Assembly (NCBI RefSeq): GCF_001190945.1
Contig: NZ_CP011112.1
Coordinates: 4,836,001 to 4,900,000, forward strand
Reading direction: 5' to 3'
Source of the DNA: Luteipulveratus mongoliensis
GTDB lineage: Bacteria > Actinomycetota > Actinomycetes > Actinomycetales > Dermatophilaceae
Length of the DNA stretch: 64,000 bases
The notes under the pieces are model-generated. The model was not told the origin of the DNA. It did no database searches and saw nothing but the letters and a program-made list of their open reading frames with translations. The position numbers and the translations under genes were made by a program. Of the stretch, positions 1 to 9,755 are shown in pieces. Position 1 is the first letter of the stretch; each line of letters opens with the position of its first letter.

Positions 1-1166
1 TGACCCAGACGCCTCGTGAGCTCACCGTCGGCGTCGGCGCGGGCGGACTCGCGACGGCCGACATGGTGCTCAACATCGGGCCGCAGCATCCGGCGACCCA
101 CGGCGTACTCCGCCTGCGCATCACCCTCGACGGCGAACGCATCCTCAAGGCCGAGCCGATCATCGGCTACATGCACCGCGGTGCCGAGAAGCTCTTCGAG
201 GTCCGCGACTACCGCCAGATCCTGGTGCTGGCCAACCGGCACGACTGGCTGTCAGCGTTCAGCAACGAGATCGGGCTGGTGCTGACGGTCGAGCGAATGC
301 TCGGCATGGACGTACCGGAGCGGGCGACCTGGACGCGCACCCTCATGGCCGAGCTCAACCGGGTGCTCAATCACCTGATGTTCCTCGGGTCCTACCCGCT
401 GGAGCTCGGAGCGATCACGCCGATCTTCTACGCGTTCCGCGAGCGCGAGGAGCTGCAGGCCGTCATGGAGGAGATCTCCGGCGGCCGAATGCACTACATG
501 TTCAACAGAGTTGGCGGTCTGCGCGATGACCTGCCGTCCGGCTGGCTCGGCCGCGTCGAGACGACCATCGACGACGTCCGCAAGCGACTGCCCGATCTCG
601 AGAGCCTCATCGTCGGCAACGAGATCCTCCAGGCCCGCACCCGCGGAGTCGGCGTGCTCGACCAGGCGACCATCTCCTCGTACGGCGTCTCCGGGCCCAT
701 CGCGCGTGCCTCCGGTCTCGACATCGACCTGCGGCGCGACCAGCCCTACCTGGCGTACGCCGACCTGTTCGGTCCCGAGGGACCTGGCCGGGTCGTGACA
801 CGCACCGAGGGCGACTGTCAGGCGCGGCTGGAGGTGCTGCTGGAGCAGGTACACGTCAGCCTCGACATCGCCGAGCACTGCGTCGAGACGCTCCGTAGGC
901 TCCCGCAAGGTCCGGTCAACGTGAAGCTGCCCAAGGTGCTGAAGGTGCCGGAGGGCCAGGACTACGTCGCCACCGAGAACCCGCTGGGGCTCAACGGCTA
1001 CTACCTCGTGTCACGCGGCGAGAAGACGCCGTGGCGGCTCAAGCTGCGGTCGGCGTCGTTCAACAACGTGGCCGTGCTGGGCGAGATCCTCGAGGGCTGC
1101 CTGCTGGCTGACATGGTCGCGATCCTCGGATCGATGTTCTTCGTCGTCGGAGACATCGATAAGTAG
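1..1166 (+). CDS. nuoD: NADH-quinone oxidoreductase subunit D (NuoD), 5' end cut by window
   Basis: The 49-kDa subunit of respiratory complex I, part of the peripheral arm near the quinone site. The frame is open from base 3; the two bases before it (TG) suggest an ATG whose A is just outside the window, giving a protein of about 388 residues. The family signature [11 protein letters not shown] lies about 23 residues in, and the conserved [13 protein letters not shown] and [11 protein letters not shown] blocks and an acidic C-terminus ending GDIDK are present. It is shorter than the roughly 440-residue NuoD of a full 14-gene operon and resembles the short second NuoD found in some actinobacteria. 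No other nuo gene follows: the next gene is a secreted protein, so this is either the last gene of an operon to the left or a stand-alone copy. Family certain, role as paralogue inferred. Confidence 0.93.
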   Translation, partial: TQTPRELTVGVGAGGLATADMVLNIGPQHPATHGVLRLRITLDGERILKAEPIIGYMHRGAEKLFEVRDYRQILVLANRHDWLSAFSNEIGLVLTVERMLGMDVPERATWTRTLMAELNRVLNHLMFLGSYPLELGAITPIFYAFREREELQAVMEEISGGRMHYMFNRVGGLRDDLPSGWLGRVETTIDDVRKRLPDLESLIVGNEILQARTRGVGVLDQATISSYGVSGPIARASGLDIDLRRDQPYLAYADLFGPEGPGRVVTRTEGDCQARLEVLLEQVHVSLDIAEHCVETLRRLPQGPVNVKLPKVLKVPEGQDYVATENPLGLNGYYLVSRGEKTPWRLKLRSASFNNVAVLGEILEGCLLADMVAILGSMFFVVGDIDK

Positions 1167-1237
1167 TCGTTCACCCGGGAACCGTTCACAGGCCCAAGTT
1201 CTGTGAACCGGCTGCGATCTAGGTCACACGATGCTTA

Positions 1238-1259
1238 CTTTGAGGTTACTTACTCAAAG
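1238..1259. promoter_or_regulatory. Inverted repeat upstream of the DUF6801 gene
   Basis: Perfect 7-bp arms CTTTGAG / CTCAAAG around an 8-base spacer, 43 bases before the next start codon. The position suits an operator or promoter-overlapping regulatory site. The regulator is unknown. Confidence 0.4.
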
Positions 1260-1302
1260 GTAGGTAGACGGGGGTCTGCCGCCTTCCTCAGCTAGGAGCA
1301 CC

Positions 1303-2166
1303 ATGACGCAGCAGTCTCGTCCTGCCCACCGCCGTCGATCGTTGACCAAGATCGGCGCTGCGACCGCCGTTGGTGGCGCTCTCGCGCTGAGTATGGCTAG
1401 TGGCCTCGCATCCCCAGCGGACGCCGCGACGACCAAGTCGCTCAACTACAAGTGCGGACTGCCGGACCTCGGCATCAATTTCACTGACCCGTGGAAGGTC
1501 GTTGTTGCGGCGGACCTGCCCACCCAGGTGGACCCGGGCGCCTCCCTCCCCGCGCCCAAGGTCGACGCGACCGTCACCACCGGCGCCGACGCCGCGGCAC
1601 AGCTGCGCGCTCTGAACGTCAAGACGATCAAGGGCACCAGCCCCGCTACGTACACCGTGAGCGGTGCGGTCGAGAACCCCGGCACGCGGACCGCGAACCT
1701 CACGATTCCGCTGACCAATGTCCCGGCCACGGGCAACATCGTGACCAAGCCGTCCGGTGTCGGTGCAGCCGAGAAGGCGGCTGCCACGGCCGGCACCGCG
1801 ACCGCGACTGTGGGCAACTTCAAGGCAGCCCTCACCACCGACTCCGGCTTCGTCGCCAACGTCGTGTGCACCCAGGTTGCCGGCCAGGACGCCACGCTCG
1901 CCAAGATCACCGTCGGTGACGCTCCGACGCAGTCGCCCACCTCCACGGCGACGCCCACGGAGTCGCCCACCTCGACGTCCTCCCCGACCGACACCGGCAC
2001 CGGGACGGCTGAGCCGACCGGCACTGGCACGGTCACCGGCCCACCGGTGCAGACCGACTTCGTCCAGGACGGCTCGGGCAACAGCACTGCGGCGATTGCC
2101 GGCCTGGTCACCCTCGGTGGCGTGGTCGGTGCGGGTGTCGTTGCCCGTCGCCGCATGAAGGGCTGA
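1303..2166 (+). CDS. Secreted DUF6801-like protein with C-terminal membrane anchor
   Basis: A 287-residue exported protein. Residues 1-41 form a signal peptide: basic N-region (HRRRS), hydrophobic core, and an A-x-A type cleavage near SPADA-ATT. The middle (about 45-205) is an all-beta-looking domain resembling DUF6801, common in actinobacterial surface proteins, with two cysteines (in YKCGL and VVCTQ) that could pair. Residues 207-250 are a Pro/Thr/Ser-rich wall-spanning linker. The C-terminus is one hydrophobic segment followed by RRRMKG, the layout of a cell-wall anchor, but there is no LPXTG motif, so membrane retention rather than sortase attachment is likely. It has its own promoter region and a strong terminator. 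Function unknown. Confidence 0.75.
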   Translation: MTQQSRPAHRRRSLTKIGAATAVGGALALSMASGLASPADAATTKSLNYKCGLPDLGINFTDPWKVVVAADLPTQVDPGASLPAPKVDATVTTGADAAAQLRALNVKTIKGTSPATYTVSGAVENPGTRTANLTIPLTNVPATGNIVTKPSGVGAAEKAAATAGTATATVGNFKAALTTDSGFVANVVCTQVAGQDATLAKITVGDAPTQSPTSTATPTESPTSTSSPTDTGTGTAEPTGTGTVTGPPVQTDFVQDGSGNSTAAIAGLVTLGGVVGAGVVARRRMKG

Positions 2167-2193
2167 CGCCTAGCTCAACGGGCACATGCACGA

Positions 2194-2226
2194 GGGCGGG
2201 ACCTGCTGGGGCGGCAGGTCCCGCCC
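2194..2226 (+). terminator. Strong hairpin after the DUF6801 gene
   Basis: A perfect 13-bp GC-rich stem (2194-2206 with 2214-2226, 7-base loop), 28 bases after the stop codon. There is no long T tract, as is usual in high-GC actinobacteria. Confidence 0.75.
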
Positions 2227-2245
2227 TTCGTCGTACAGCCGCACT

Positions 2246-2303
2246 CCGGCGAAAGTTGGCGAGCCGCACACGCATACCTGTGCACACCACCAACTTTTGC
2301 CGG
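2246..2303. repeat. Nested palindromic repeat, copy 1
   Basis: Outer arms CCGGCGAAAGTTGG and CCAACTTTTGCCGG (13 of 14 paired) enclose the 18-base core GCACACGCATACCTGTGC, itself an inverted repeat (GCACA/TGTGC). The same core and near-identical arms recur at 12586-12643. It lies between convergent genes. Confidence 0.7.
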
Positions 2304-2356
2304 CGAGGTGCGGACGACTGACGTCGGTTACCCGTCGCCCGTGGGCGGCTTCGTGG

Positions 2357-2845
2357 TCAGGCGGGCTCGGGCGGGCGGCGCTTGTCGTCGGGGTCGTCGT
2401 CCTCGGGCGGGTTCTTGCACCACGCCTGCGCGACCAGACCCGCTGCTGACAGACCGGCGCTCGCCAGCGTCAGCACCGCAGCGAGCGTCAGCGACGAACG
2501 TACCGAGTCGACGTCCGCGTTGGGGATGTGGACGAGCGCCTGCGCGAGGTACCAACCGGCCGCAGCTCCTCCGCCGATCACCGTCGCCTGCGCACCGACG
2601 ACCGTGCGGCGGGCACGCTGTGGGGTCGGTAGGACGGTCGACTTACCCTCGACGTAGCGGTGAATCTCCCCGGCTGCGACCAGGATTGCGACGGCCATCA
2701 GCACGATGATCGCGACCGCGAACCATGAGTTCTGCGGCATGGCGCGGCCGCCCTCGGACCACAGACGCAGCCCGGCGTACGACGGGATGAGTACGACGAC
2801 GCCGGTCGTGACCGCGTGCCTCCAGCTCAGACCCTCCTCGCTCAC
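2357..2845 (-). CDS. DUF3180-type four-helix membrane protein
   Basis: About 162 residues with four predicted membrane helices (roughly residues 8-27, 40-61, 83-107 and 121-143) and an acidic, Pro-rich cytoplasmic tail (PPEDDDPDDKRRPPEPA). DUF3180 proteins are characteristically encoded right after folK in actinobacteria, as here; their function is unknown. I chose the GTG at 2845 because it forms a GTGA overlap with the folBK stop and has GGGAGG about 5 bases upstream; another GTG lies 12 bases earlier. It is the last gene of the folate operon. Confidence 0.85.
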   Translation of the reverse strand: MSEEGLSWRHAVTTGVVVLIPSYAGLRLWSEGGRAMPQNSWFAVAIIVLMAVAILVAAGEIHRYVEGKSTVLPTPQRARRTVVGAQATVIGGGAAAGWYLAQALVHIPNADVDSVRSSLTLAAVLTLASAGLSAAGLVAQAWCKNPPEDDDPDDKRRPPEPA

Positions 2846-3735
2846 AGCACCTCCCACGCCGGGCCGGGTCGCAGACCGCTCTCGTCGGCCATTCCGGCGA
2901 GCTCAGTCACCGACTCCGCGTCGCGACCGACGCGCAGGGTCGCGGCCGGATCGACCTCCAGCCACGGCACCAGCACAAAGGCGCGCTCGCCCGCTCGGGG
3001 ATGCGGCAGCGTCAGCTCGTCGGTGTCCGACGTCAGATCGGTGCCCGCCCACGGGTCACCCACCTGGATCAGGTCAAGGTCCAAAGTCCTTGCACCCCAA
3101 CGGATTTCGCGGACTCGACCGTGCCATGACTCGATCTCGTGAAGTCGGGCGAGCAGAGTGTGCGGCGCCAGCCGTGAGCGCGCGAGGACGACCGCATTGA
3201 GGTAGTCCGGCTGCTCCGGCCCGCCGACCGGGTCGGTCTCGAAAAGCGGCGAGATGCGTACGACAGTGAGGCCGGCCGTCGCGTCCAGGGCACGCACCGC
3301 GGCACGCAGCGTGGCGCCACGGTCGCCCAGGTTGGCGCCGCAGGCGATGACGACCTGGCGGTCCTGCTCACGGCGTACGGTCACCGACGGGCCGCCGAGC
3401 TCGGCGTCGTGGAACGGCACACCGGCCGGCGCCTGCGGCTTGTGGATCGTCACCTCGACAGCCTCGATCGTCGGGCGAGTGAGCGCCGCGGCGGCGATGC
3501 GCTCAGCCAGCGTCTCGATCAGGTCGACGCTAGGACCGGACAGGATCTGCTCGGCCTCCTGCGCGATCTCGGCATAGCTCACGGTGTGGTTCAGGTCGTC
3601 ACTCGCACCTGCACGACGCAGGTCCGTCTCCAGCACGATGTCGGCGATGAACGGCTGCGGCTCGACCTTCTCGGAGTCGAGCACACCGTGACACGCCGTC
3701 ACCGTCAGGCCGGTGAGGGTGATGCGGTCGGTCAT
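2842..3735 (-). CDS. folBK: Bifunctional dihydroneopterin aldolase / HPPK (FolB-FolK fusion)
   Basis: 297 residues carrying two consecutive folate enzymes. Residues 1-118 are the FolB aldolase (start MTDRITLTGLTVTACHGVL; the glutamate-rich VSYAEIAQEAEQIL helix and VTIHKPQAP are family features), which converts dihydroneopterin to 6-hydroxymethyl-dihydropterin. Residues 126-290 are the FolK pyrophosphokinase, with the GANLGDR loop, SPLFETDPVGGPEQPDYLNAV substrate loop and the RWGARTLDLDLI metal-binding motif. The fusion is usual in Micrococcales. It overlaps folP by ATGA, so translation is probably coupled. Confidence 0.95.
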   Translation of the reverse strand: MTDRITLTGLTVTACHGVLDSEKVEPQPFIADIVLETDLRRAGASDDLNHTVSYAEIAQEAEQILSGPSVDLIETLAERIAAAALTRPTIEAVEVTIHKPQAPAGVPFHDAELGGPSVTVRREQDRQVVIACGANLGDRGATLRAAVRALDATAGLTVVRISPLFETDPVGGPEQPDYLNAVVLARSRLAPHTLLARLHEIESWHGRVREIRWGARTLDLDLIQVGDPWAGTDLTSDTDELTLPHPRAGERAFVLVPWLEVDPAATLRVGRDAESVTELAGMADESGLRPGPAWEVL

Positions 3736-4577
3736 GAGGTCCCCCGGGTCCGGGCCAGCACCTCGAACGCGACTGCCGTCGCACGGACCTCATGCACGCG
3801 CACACCCCAGACGCCCGCCTGCGCCAGCAGCACACTGGTCGCCGCGGTCGCCTCATCACGCTGGTCCGGTGGCAGCGGCTCGCCGTCGAGACTGCCCACC
3901 CGTGACAGGAACGACTTGCGTGAGGTGCCTGCCAGCAACGGCAGTCCGAGGCGCTCGAACTCGGTCAGCCGCGCGAGCATCTCCCAGTTCTGCTCGGTGG
4001 TCTTGGCGAAGCCGAAGCCCGGGTCGACGATCAGCGACTCACGTCGTACGCCCGCCTCGAGAAGAGCCTCGACGCGCTCCTCGAGCTCGCGGCGTACGTC
4101 CGCCACGACGTCGCCGTAGACCGCTCGGCTCTGCATGTCCTTGCTGTGCCCGCGCCAGTGCATGGCGACATAGGGCGCACGGGCGTCGGCGACCACACGC
4201 GCCATGTCGGGGTCAGCCAGACCGCCGCTGACGTCGTTGACCAGCGAGGCTCCCGCCTCCAGCGCGGCGGCTGCGACCCGCGAGCGCATGGTGTCGACGC
4301 TGACGCGCGCACCCGCGGAAGCCAGCTCGGTGACCACGGGCAGGATCCGGCGCAGCTCTTCGGTCTCGTCCGGACGCGCCGCACCGGGACGCGTCGACTC
4401 GCCGCCGACGTCGAGGATGTCGGCGCCCTCGGCAATCAGCTGGTGGCCGTGCGTCACGGCAGCGTCGGCGTCGAACCAGCGACCGCCGTCGGAGAAGGAG
4501 TCGGGCGTGACGTTGACGACCGCCATCAGCACCGGACGGTCCGCCGGGGGTTCGGGCAGGCTGAGCGCGTCAGGCAC
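3732..4577 (-). CDS. folP: Dihydropteroate synthase
   Basis: 281 residues, cytoplasmic TIM barrel joining 6-hydroxymethyl-dihydropterin diphosphate to p-aminobenzoate; the sulfonamide target. Diagnostic blocks are present: VNVTPDSFSDGG near residue 22, DVGGESTRPGA near 56, SLVNDVSGG and the C-terminal LPLLAGTSRKSF phosphate loop, then RVHEV. Length is normal. It sits between folE (15-base gap) and folBK (4-base overlap) in the ftsH-folE-folP-folBK operon. Confidence 0.96.
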   Translation of the reverse strand: MPDALSLPEPPADRPVLMAVVNVTPDSFSDGGRWFDADAAVTHGHQLIAEGADILDVGGESTRPGAARPDETEELRRILPVVTELASAGARVSVDTMRSRVAAAALEAGASLVNDVSGGLADPDMARVVADARAPYVAMHWRGHSKDMQSRAVYGDVVADVRRELEERVEALLEAGVRRESLIVDPGFGFAKTTEQNWEMLARLTEFERLGLPLLAGTSRKSFLSRVGSLDGEPLPPDQRDEATAATSVLLAQAGVWGVRVHEVRATAVAFEVLARTRGTS

Positions 4578-4592
4578 GTTGGCTCATGCCCA

Positions 4593-5171
4593 CTAGCGAC
4601 CCATGACGAGGCTCATGGCCTCGGCGCGGGTGGCCGGGTTGCGCAGCTGCCCGCGGACGGCCGACGTCACCGTGCGAGCACCCGGCTTGCGGACACCACG
4701 CATCGACATGCACAGGTGCTCGCACTCCAGCACCACGATCACGCCGCGCGCGTTGAGGTGCTCGGTCAGCGCGTCCGCGATCTGCGTCGTGAGTCGCTCC
4801 TGCACCTGAGGACGCTTGGCGAACACGTCGACCAGACGCGCCAGCTTGGACAAGCCGGTGATCCGGCCGTGCTCGTCAGGGATGTAGCCCACGTGAGCGA
4901 GCCCGTGGAAGGGCACCAGGTGGTGCTCGCAGGTCGAGTAGACCTCGATGTCCTTCACCAGGACGAGCTCATCGTGCGCGACATCGAAGGTGCGAGCCAG
5001 CACGTCGGCCGGCTCCTGCACCATGCCGGCGAACGCCTCGGCGTACGCCCGCGCGACGCGGTCCGGGGTGTCCTTCAGACCTTCGCGGTCGGGGTCCTCC
5101 CCGACCGCGATGAGCAGCTCACGGACGGCTGCCGCGGCCCGCTCGTGATCAATCGGTCGTGGGGTCGACAT
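4593..5171 (-). CDS. folE: GTP cyclohydrolase I (type IA)
   Basis: 192 residues; opens the GTP imidazole ring to make dihydroneopterin triphosphate, the first step of folate synthesis. The zinc ligands are visible as the Cys and His in [11 protein letters not shown] and the Cys in [12 protein letters not shown]; the [20 protein letters not shown] block is typical. The zinc cysteines make it type IA, not the zinc-independent type IB. Its start lies 23 bases inside the end of ftsH, a frequent actinobacterial overlap that implies co-transcription. Confidence 0.97.
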   Translation of the reverse strand: MSTPRPIDHERAAAAVRELLIAVGEDPDREGLKDTPDRVARAYAEAFAGMVQEPADVLARTFDVAHDELVLVKDIEVYSTCEHHLVPFHGLAHVGYIPDEHGRITGLSKLARLVDVFAKRPQVQERLTTQIADALTEHLNARGVIVVLECEHLCMSMRGVRKPGARTVTSAVRGQLRNPATRAEAMSLVMGR

Positions 5172-7176
5172 AGCCGCCCTCGGGGACCTCGATGACCGCC
5201 TCCGGCGGGTGCTCCTGCGGCTGCTGGAAGTCCTCGTGCGGCACCTCGCCGCGAGAGAGGGCCTCCTGCTCGGCCGGCGTCAGCACCGGGCCGCGGTCGC
5301 TCACCGTGCGCACGTCACTGGACAGCCAGACCGGACGGTCCGGGCGCTTGTGGACGTCCTTGAAGATCTCCGCGAGCGCGTCGTGGTTGAGCGTCTCCTT
5401 CTCGAGGAGCTCGAGCACGAGCTTGTCCAGCAGATCGCGGTTGTCGTTGAGCGCGTGCCACGCCTCGTCGTGTGCGGCATCGATGAGGCGGCGCACCTCT
5501 TCATCGACGACACCGGCCAGGTCCTCGGAGTAGTCGCGCTCGTGTCCCATGTCGCGACCCAGGAAGACCTCGGCGTTTGCGGTGCCGAGCTTGATCGCGC
5601 CGATCCGCTCGCTCATGCCGAACTGGGTGACCATCTTGCGGGCCAGGCCAGTGGCCTTCTCGATGTCGTTGGAGGCTCCGGTGCTCGGGTCGTGGAAGAC
5701 GATCTCCTCGGCGACCCGGCCACCGAGCGCGTAGGCGAGCTGGTCGAGCAGCTCGTTGCGCGTGGTGGAGTACTTGTCGTCGACCGGCAGCACCATCGTG
5801 TAACCGAGGGCGCGACCGCGCGGCAGGATCGTGATCTTGGAGACGGGGTCGGTGTAGTTCATCGCCGATGCGACCAGCGCGTGCCCACCCTCGTGGTACG
5901 CCGTGATCTTGCGCTCCTTGGCGCTCATCACGCGGGTGCGCTTCTGCGGGCCGGCCATCACGCGGTCGATGGCCTCATCGAGCGCGTAGTTGTCGATGAT
6001 CCGCTTGTTGGTGCGCGCGGTCAGCAGGGCGGCCTCGTTGAGCACGTTGGCCAGGTCCGCACCGGAGAAGCCCGGCGTACGACGCGCGACGGTGAGCAGG
6101 TCAACGTCGGGAGCCATCGGCTTGCCCTTGGAGTGCACCTGCAGGATGTGGTGGCGACCGACCATGTCCGGCGCCTCGACCGCGATCTGGCGGTCGAACC
6201 GGCCCGGACGCAGCAGCGCCGGGTCGAGGATGTCGGGACGGTTGGTCGCCGCGATCAGGATGACGTTGGTCTTGACGTCGAAGCCGTCCATCTCGACCAG
6301 TAGCTGGTTGAGGGTCTGCTCGCGCTCGTCGTGACCGCCACCCAGACCGGCGCCACGGTGGCGACCGACCGCGTCGATCTCGTCGACGAAGATGATGGCC
6401 GGCGCATTGGCCTTGGCCTGCTCGAACAGGTCGCGCACACGGGAGGCACCGACACCGACGAACATCTCGACGAAGTCCGAACCGGAGATCGTGTAGAACG
6501 GCACGCCGGCCTCGCCAGCAACAGCGCGGGCCAGCAGCGTCTTACCGGTGCCGGGCGGGCCGTACAGCAGGACGCCCTTGGGGATCTTGGCGCCCACGTC
6601 GAGGAACTTGCGCGGCTCGGCGAGGAACTCCTTGATCTCGTGGAGCTCCTCGACTGCCTCGTCCGCACCGGCCACGTCAGAGAAGGTGACCTTGGGCATG
6701 TCCTTGCTGGCCAGCTTGGCCTTGGACTTGCCGAACTGCATGACCCGGGAGCCACCGCCCTGCATCTGGCTCATGAAGAACCAGAACAGACCGAGGATCA
6801 GCAGCAGCGGCAGGATCGTCAGCAGCATGCTGACGAAGACGTTCTGCTTCTCGGGGTCGTCGGTGAAGCCCTTGGCCGGCGGGTGGGCGTTGAGCGCGTC
6901 GACGATGCTGTCGCCGCGAGCAGAGACGTAGTACGACTGGATCCGTTTGGTGTCCTTGGCGTCACCAACGTCCTGCTTCTGCTTGAGAGTCAGGTCGATG
7001 CGATCGGGCGTGACCTTGGCCGAGTCGACCTTGTCCTGCTGGATCAGGGACATGGCCTGAGAGGTGTCGACGCGCTGGTAGCCGCCGGTATTACCCAGCG
7101 TGAACCAGAGGAAGCCGATCGCCACGATAAGGACGATCCACAGGCCCGGTGTGCGGGCGAGACGCTTGACGTTCAT
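5149..7176 (-). CDS. ftsH: ATP-dependent zinc metalloprotease FtsH
   Basis: 675 residues, membrane-bound AAA+ protease. Two membrane helices (about 11-29 and 113-135) flank a small extracytoplasmic domain. The AAA module has Walker A GPPGTGKT at 206-213, Walker [12 protein letters not shown] at 261-271, the second region of homology (RPGRFDRQ) and the pore motif FVGVG. The protease has HEGGH at 428-432. The tail after about residue 610 is acidic and Pro-rich, as in mycobacterial FtsH. In relatives hpt lies immediately upstream; here two secreted-protein genes are interposed and ftsH has a 300-base upstream region, so it must have its own promoter. Confidence 0.98.
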   Translation of the reverse strand: MNVKRLARTPGLWIVLIVAIGFLWFTLGNTGGYQRVDTSQAMSLIQQDKVDSAKVTPDRIDLTLKQKQDVGDAKDTKRIQSYYVSARGDSIVDALNAHPPAKGFTDDPEKQNVFVSMLLTILPLLLILGLFWFFMSQMQGGGSRVMQFGKSKAKLASKDMPKVTFSDVAGADEAVEELHEIKEFLAEPRKFLDVGAKIPKGVLLYGPPGTGKTLLARAVAGEAGVPFYTISGSDFVEMFVGVGASRVRDLFEQAKANAPAIIFVDEIDAVGRHRGAGLGGGHDEREQTLNQLLVEMDGFDVKTNVILIAATNRPDILDPALLRPGRFDRQIAVEAPDMVGRHHILQVHSKGKPMAPDVDLLTVARRTPGFSGADLANVLNEAALLTARTNKRIIDNYALDEAIDRVMAGPQKRTRVMSAKERKITAYHEGGHALVASAMNYTDPVSKITILPRGRALGYTMVLPVDDKYSTTRNELLDQLAYALGGRVAEEIVFHDPSTGASNDIEKATGLARKMVTQFGMSERIGAIKLGTANAEVFLGRDMGHERDYSEDLAGVVDEEVRRLIDAAHDEAWHALNDNRDLLDKLVLELLEKETLNHDALAEIFKDVHKRPDRPVWLSSDVRTVSDRGPVLTPAEQEALSRGEVPHEDFQQPQEHPPEAVIEVPEGGYVDPTTD

Positions 7177-7478
7177 GTACCTGCGGGGCGCATGCCCCGA
7201 TCCTCCTGCTCACTAGGCCACAACGGCCGTCGTACCCTCGCAGGGCAAGGCGGCCGTCGGCAACAGACTCGCACGACGTTACACGGCGCGACACACCCGC
7301 TTGGACGCGGGATGTTGCCGATCCTCGCTGGACAACGCCCCATGTCACGGATGCGTTCCGCCAGCGTACGGACCTCGCTCGTCTCCCTGCCCATGGCCAT
7401 CGGCAGGTGGCCCGGAACGCCACACGAGTGGCCCACCAGGCGGTGGGCCACTCGTGCTCGGCGGGGGCCGGTCTGGTG
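7177..7478. other. Non-coding gap upstream of ftsH
   Basis: About 300 bases between ftsH and the next minus-strand gene. The distal part holds the hairpin at 7423-7456; the remainder should hold the ftsH promoter, but I see no convincing -35/-10 pair and no open frame with a credible start. Confidence 0.4.
7423..7456 (-). terminator. Perfect hairpin after the secreted propeller-like gene
   Basis: Arms CACGAGTGGCCCACC and GGTGGGCCACTCGTG, 15 bp, 4-base loop, about 30 bases past the stop of the minus-strand gene. The central sequence is nearly the same as in the hairpin at 8773-8828. Confidence 0.75.
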
Positions 7479-7486
7479 CGGTCCCG

Positions 7487-8581
7487 TCAGTGGTGGCCGT
7501 CGATCGTCGTGGCGTACGAGATCACGCCGCCCGAAGGCGAACCGGAGCCGGCCACCCGCGTGATGGCGTTGGTGGCGAGGTCGTACTTCAGCAGCGACGC
7601 GGTCGGGTGGGGCTTGTTTTCGGCCCAGACGAACTCGTCCACGTACGCGGTCGAGCCATACGCACCGCTGACCTGGTAGTCCGAGTAGTACCCGTTCTTC
7701 AGGCCGGGCAGGTCATGGACGGTCGAGCCGACGAGGTAGCCGACGATGTTGCTTTCGCCGGGCTCGGAGACCAGACGCTTGGCAGTCGTGGGGTAGGCGA
7801 AGGCCGTGGACTGCGGCGTGATCGGCGTCGTCTTGCCGGTTGCCGTGTCGATCCGGAAGGACTGGTAGTCGCCGAGCTCCAGGCTGCAGTCGAGTGAGAC
7901 CGACGTCGCGTCCCACTGCTGGGCCACGTCGCACTGGCCCAGCTCGCCGGCGTACCTCGCGGGGATGGCCCAGGTGTGCAGCACGGCCCCCGTCTTGGCA
8001 TTGCGGGTCACGATCGTCTTGCCCTTGGTCTGATAGAAGACGCTGCCGCCCGGCGAAGCGGAGAACCGGGTGGACGGGGCGCTCAGGGTCCGGACGAGAG
8101 CGCCGGTCAGCGTGCGGGACTCGACCGGCCCGGTGCCGGCCTGGACGAGGATGCCGTCCCCACCGAACGCGAGGTACAAGCCGTTGATGCCATGGTCCGG
8201 CACGCGGAAGTAGGTCGGCTTCTTGGTCGCGGTGTCCCAGACCGTGATGCGGTACTGACCGTCCTGATGGCGCGAGGTCAGCACGTGGCGCATGTCCTGG
8301 GTCGTGTCCTGCAGGCCAGCGTCATCGGACACCGGCCCGATCGTGGTGAGGCTGCCCGTGGGAGACACGATCGCCAGGGCGCCCTTGTTGTCATCAGTGT
8401 CGGTGCTGTGTCGCACGACGGCCGACCAGCCATAGGCGTACGACCCGGCCGGCGGCAAGGCCGCGGTGCTCGCGCCCGACTGGCCCGTGGCGTACGACGG
8501 CTGTGCGGCCAGTGCGCCGCCAGCCAGTGTGGCCCCGGCCAGTGCAACAGCGGCCAGTCCGCGTGCAGAACGTGTCTTCAT
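7487..8581 (-). CDS. Secreted protein of unknown function, beta-propeller-like
   Basis: 364 residues from the ATG at 8581, which has AAGGGGAG at the right spacing; two in-frame ATGs slightly upstream lie before that site. N-terminal signal peptide (MKTRSARGL, then an Ala/Gly/Leu core and a cut near SYA-TG). The mature part shows repeated short units ending in patterns such as RITVWDTATKKP, FRIDTATGKT and LLKYDLATNA, typical of beta-propeller blades (WD40/YVTN-like), so an extracellular binding or scaffold role is possible. I see no catalytic motif. It shares its genomic slot and hairpin type with the next secreted gene. Confidence 0.7.
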   Translation of the reverse strand: MKTRSARGLAAVALAGATLAGGALAAQPSYATGQSGASTAALPPAGSYAYGWSAVVRHSTDTDDNKGALAIVSPTGSLTTIGPVSDDAGLQDTTQDMRHVLTSRHQDGQYRITVWDTATKKPTYFRVPDHGINGLYLAFGGDGILVQAGTGPVESRTLTGALVRTLSAPSTRFSASPGGSVFYQTKGKTIVTRNAKTGAVLHTWAIPARYAGELGQCDVAQQWDATSVSLDCSLELGDYQSFRIDTATGKTTPITPQSTAFAYPTTAKRLVSEPGESNIVGYLVGSTVHDLPGLKNGYYSDYQVSGAYGSTAYVDEFVWAENKPHPTASLLKYDLATNAITRVAGSGSPSGGVISYATTIDGHH

Positions 8582-8772
8582 GAGACTCCCCTTCATCATG
8601 GTCCGGCGCTCTCAAAGTCGCCGGTGAACCCCGTGTGTGGGCCTCCTGGCCCGCTATGACAAGCCTCTGAGAAAGGGGCGTCCCGATCTACGGGACTTGG
8701 GCCCAATGGTCCTAGGACCAAGATCAGACCAAGTCGGAGCCAACCTGCTCGTCGGTGACCGCATGAGACCGG

Positions 8773-8828
8773 CCCAGACACAGCACGAGTGGCCCACCAG
8801 GCAGTGGGCCACTCGTATCGTGTCTGGG
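8773..8828 (-). terminator. Long hairpin after the second secreted-protein gene
   Basis: Arms 8773-8797 and 8804-8828, 25 bp with three mismatches and a 6-base loop. The core GAGTGGCCCAC is shared with the hairpin at 7423-7456. It lies 72 bases past the minus-strand stop. The rest of the 8582-8900 gap should hold the promoter of the gene starting at 8581; I see nothing else in it. Confidence 0.7.
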
Positions 8829-8900
8829 CTGGTCTTGCGTCGTGACCTCAGACGTGACCGTCGACCGTCCGGGCCTGCGTGCCGCTGAGGTAGCCGACGA

Positions 8901-9518
8901 TCAGCCTGCGGCAGATGGGTAGTGCGAGGCAAGCTTGTCGGCGGCGCCCTGCGCCTGGGTCTGCGCGATCTGGCGTGCGCGCGCCGCCGTGCCGTTCGGC
9001 AGGCTGACCTCGGTTGCGACGAGCATGTTGCGCACCCGCACCACAGCCTCGTAGTCATGACCGTTCGTGAAGAGCTTGTGGTCGGCCTTGCCGGTGTTCA
9101 CCTCGCGCCAGTCGTCATTCAGCACGCAGTCCGTTCCGTTGTTGGACAGTGCCTTCAACGCGGCGCGACCGTCCTTCCAACCGGTGACGTGAACCTCGGC
9201 GGTGTTCTGGTCCAAGTCGTTCGAGCCGTCGTAGTAGTCCCACATGCGGCCGGCGACCGGCGACAGTCCGCCAGGGTTGCCCGGGTCGCAGGTCATCGCG
9301 GACATCGCGGGCATGAGGTCGTACTGACCGCTGTCCCACTGGATGGGCTGTCCGGCGATCTTCGTCGGTGCCACGTTCGGCACGTTGTACGCGGGCGTCG
9401 CAGCCTGGGCATGCGAGGTGTCGGCGTGCGAGGTCTGGGCTGCGGCCACGCCGCCGCCCAGCGCGGCGGTGCCGGCGAGTGCGAGTCCGATGAGTCGGTA
9501 CGAAGTGCGAGTCTTCAT
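8901..9518 (-). CDS. Secreted protein of unknown function
   Basis: 205 residues starting at the ATG at 9518, preceded by GAGGGG seven bases upstream. The signal peptide resembles that of the neighbouring secreted protein (MKTRTSYRLIGLALAG, cleavage near SHA-DT). The mature protein has two cysteines (MTCDPG and DCVLND) and segments such as AGRMWDYYDGSNDLDQN and GHDYEAVVRVRNMLVATEVSLP that suggest a compact extracellular domain. No known family recognised. It ends with an alpha-helical AQTQAQGAADKLASHY stretch. Together with 7487-8581 it separates hpt from ftsH. Confidence 0.65.
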   Translation of the reverse strand: MKTRTSYRLIGLALAGTAALGGGVAAAQTSHADTSHAQAATPAYNVPNVAPTKIAGQPIQWDSGQYDLMPAMSAMTCDPGNPGGLSPVAGRMWDYYDGSNDLDQNTAEVHVTGWKDGRAALKALSNNGTDCVLNDDWREVNTGKADHKLFTNGHDYEAVVRVRNMLVATEVSLPNGTAARARQIAQTQAQGAADKLASHYPSAAG

Positions 9519-9755
9519 GTCAATTCCCCTCTTGACTGTCAACGACACGTGGCCGCTGAGCTGGCGACCGCCCCCTGCGGTCGGCCTGACATGAAGAACT
9601 CTGTCGCGAGCGCTCCGCGCACGCCATCAGACTTCGACTGATCTGTGGTCGGCGCCAAAGATCAGACCATGACAGGCCCCCCGGTCGTGCAACCTCCGCG
9701 GCCGCCACGCGTCACACGCGCCCGCACGCGTCGTACGCGCCGACCCCTTGGGCGG

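Noticed and set aside
1303-2166. Sortase-anchored LPXTG surface protein
   Set aside because: Linker, helix and basic tail are present but there is no LPXTG or close variant.
4146-5195. Long plus-strand open frame across folP and folE
   Set aside because: Antisense shadow; no start context and no recognisable domain.
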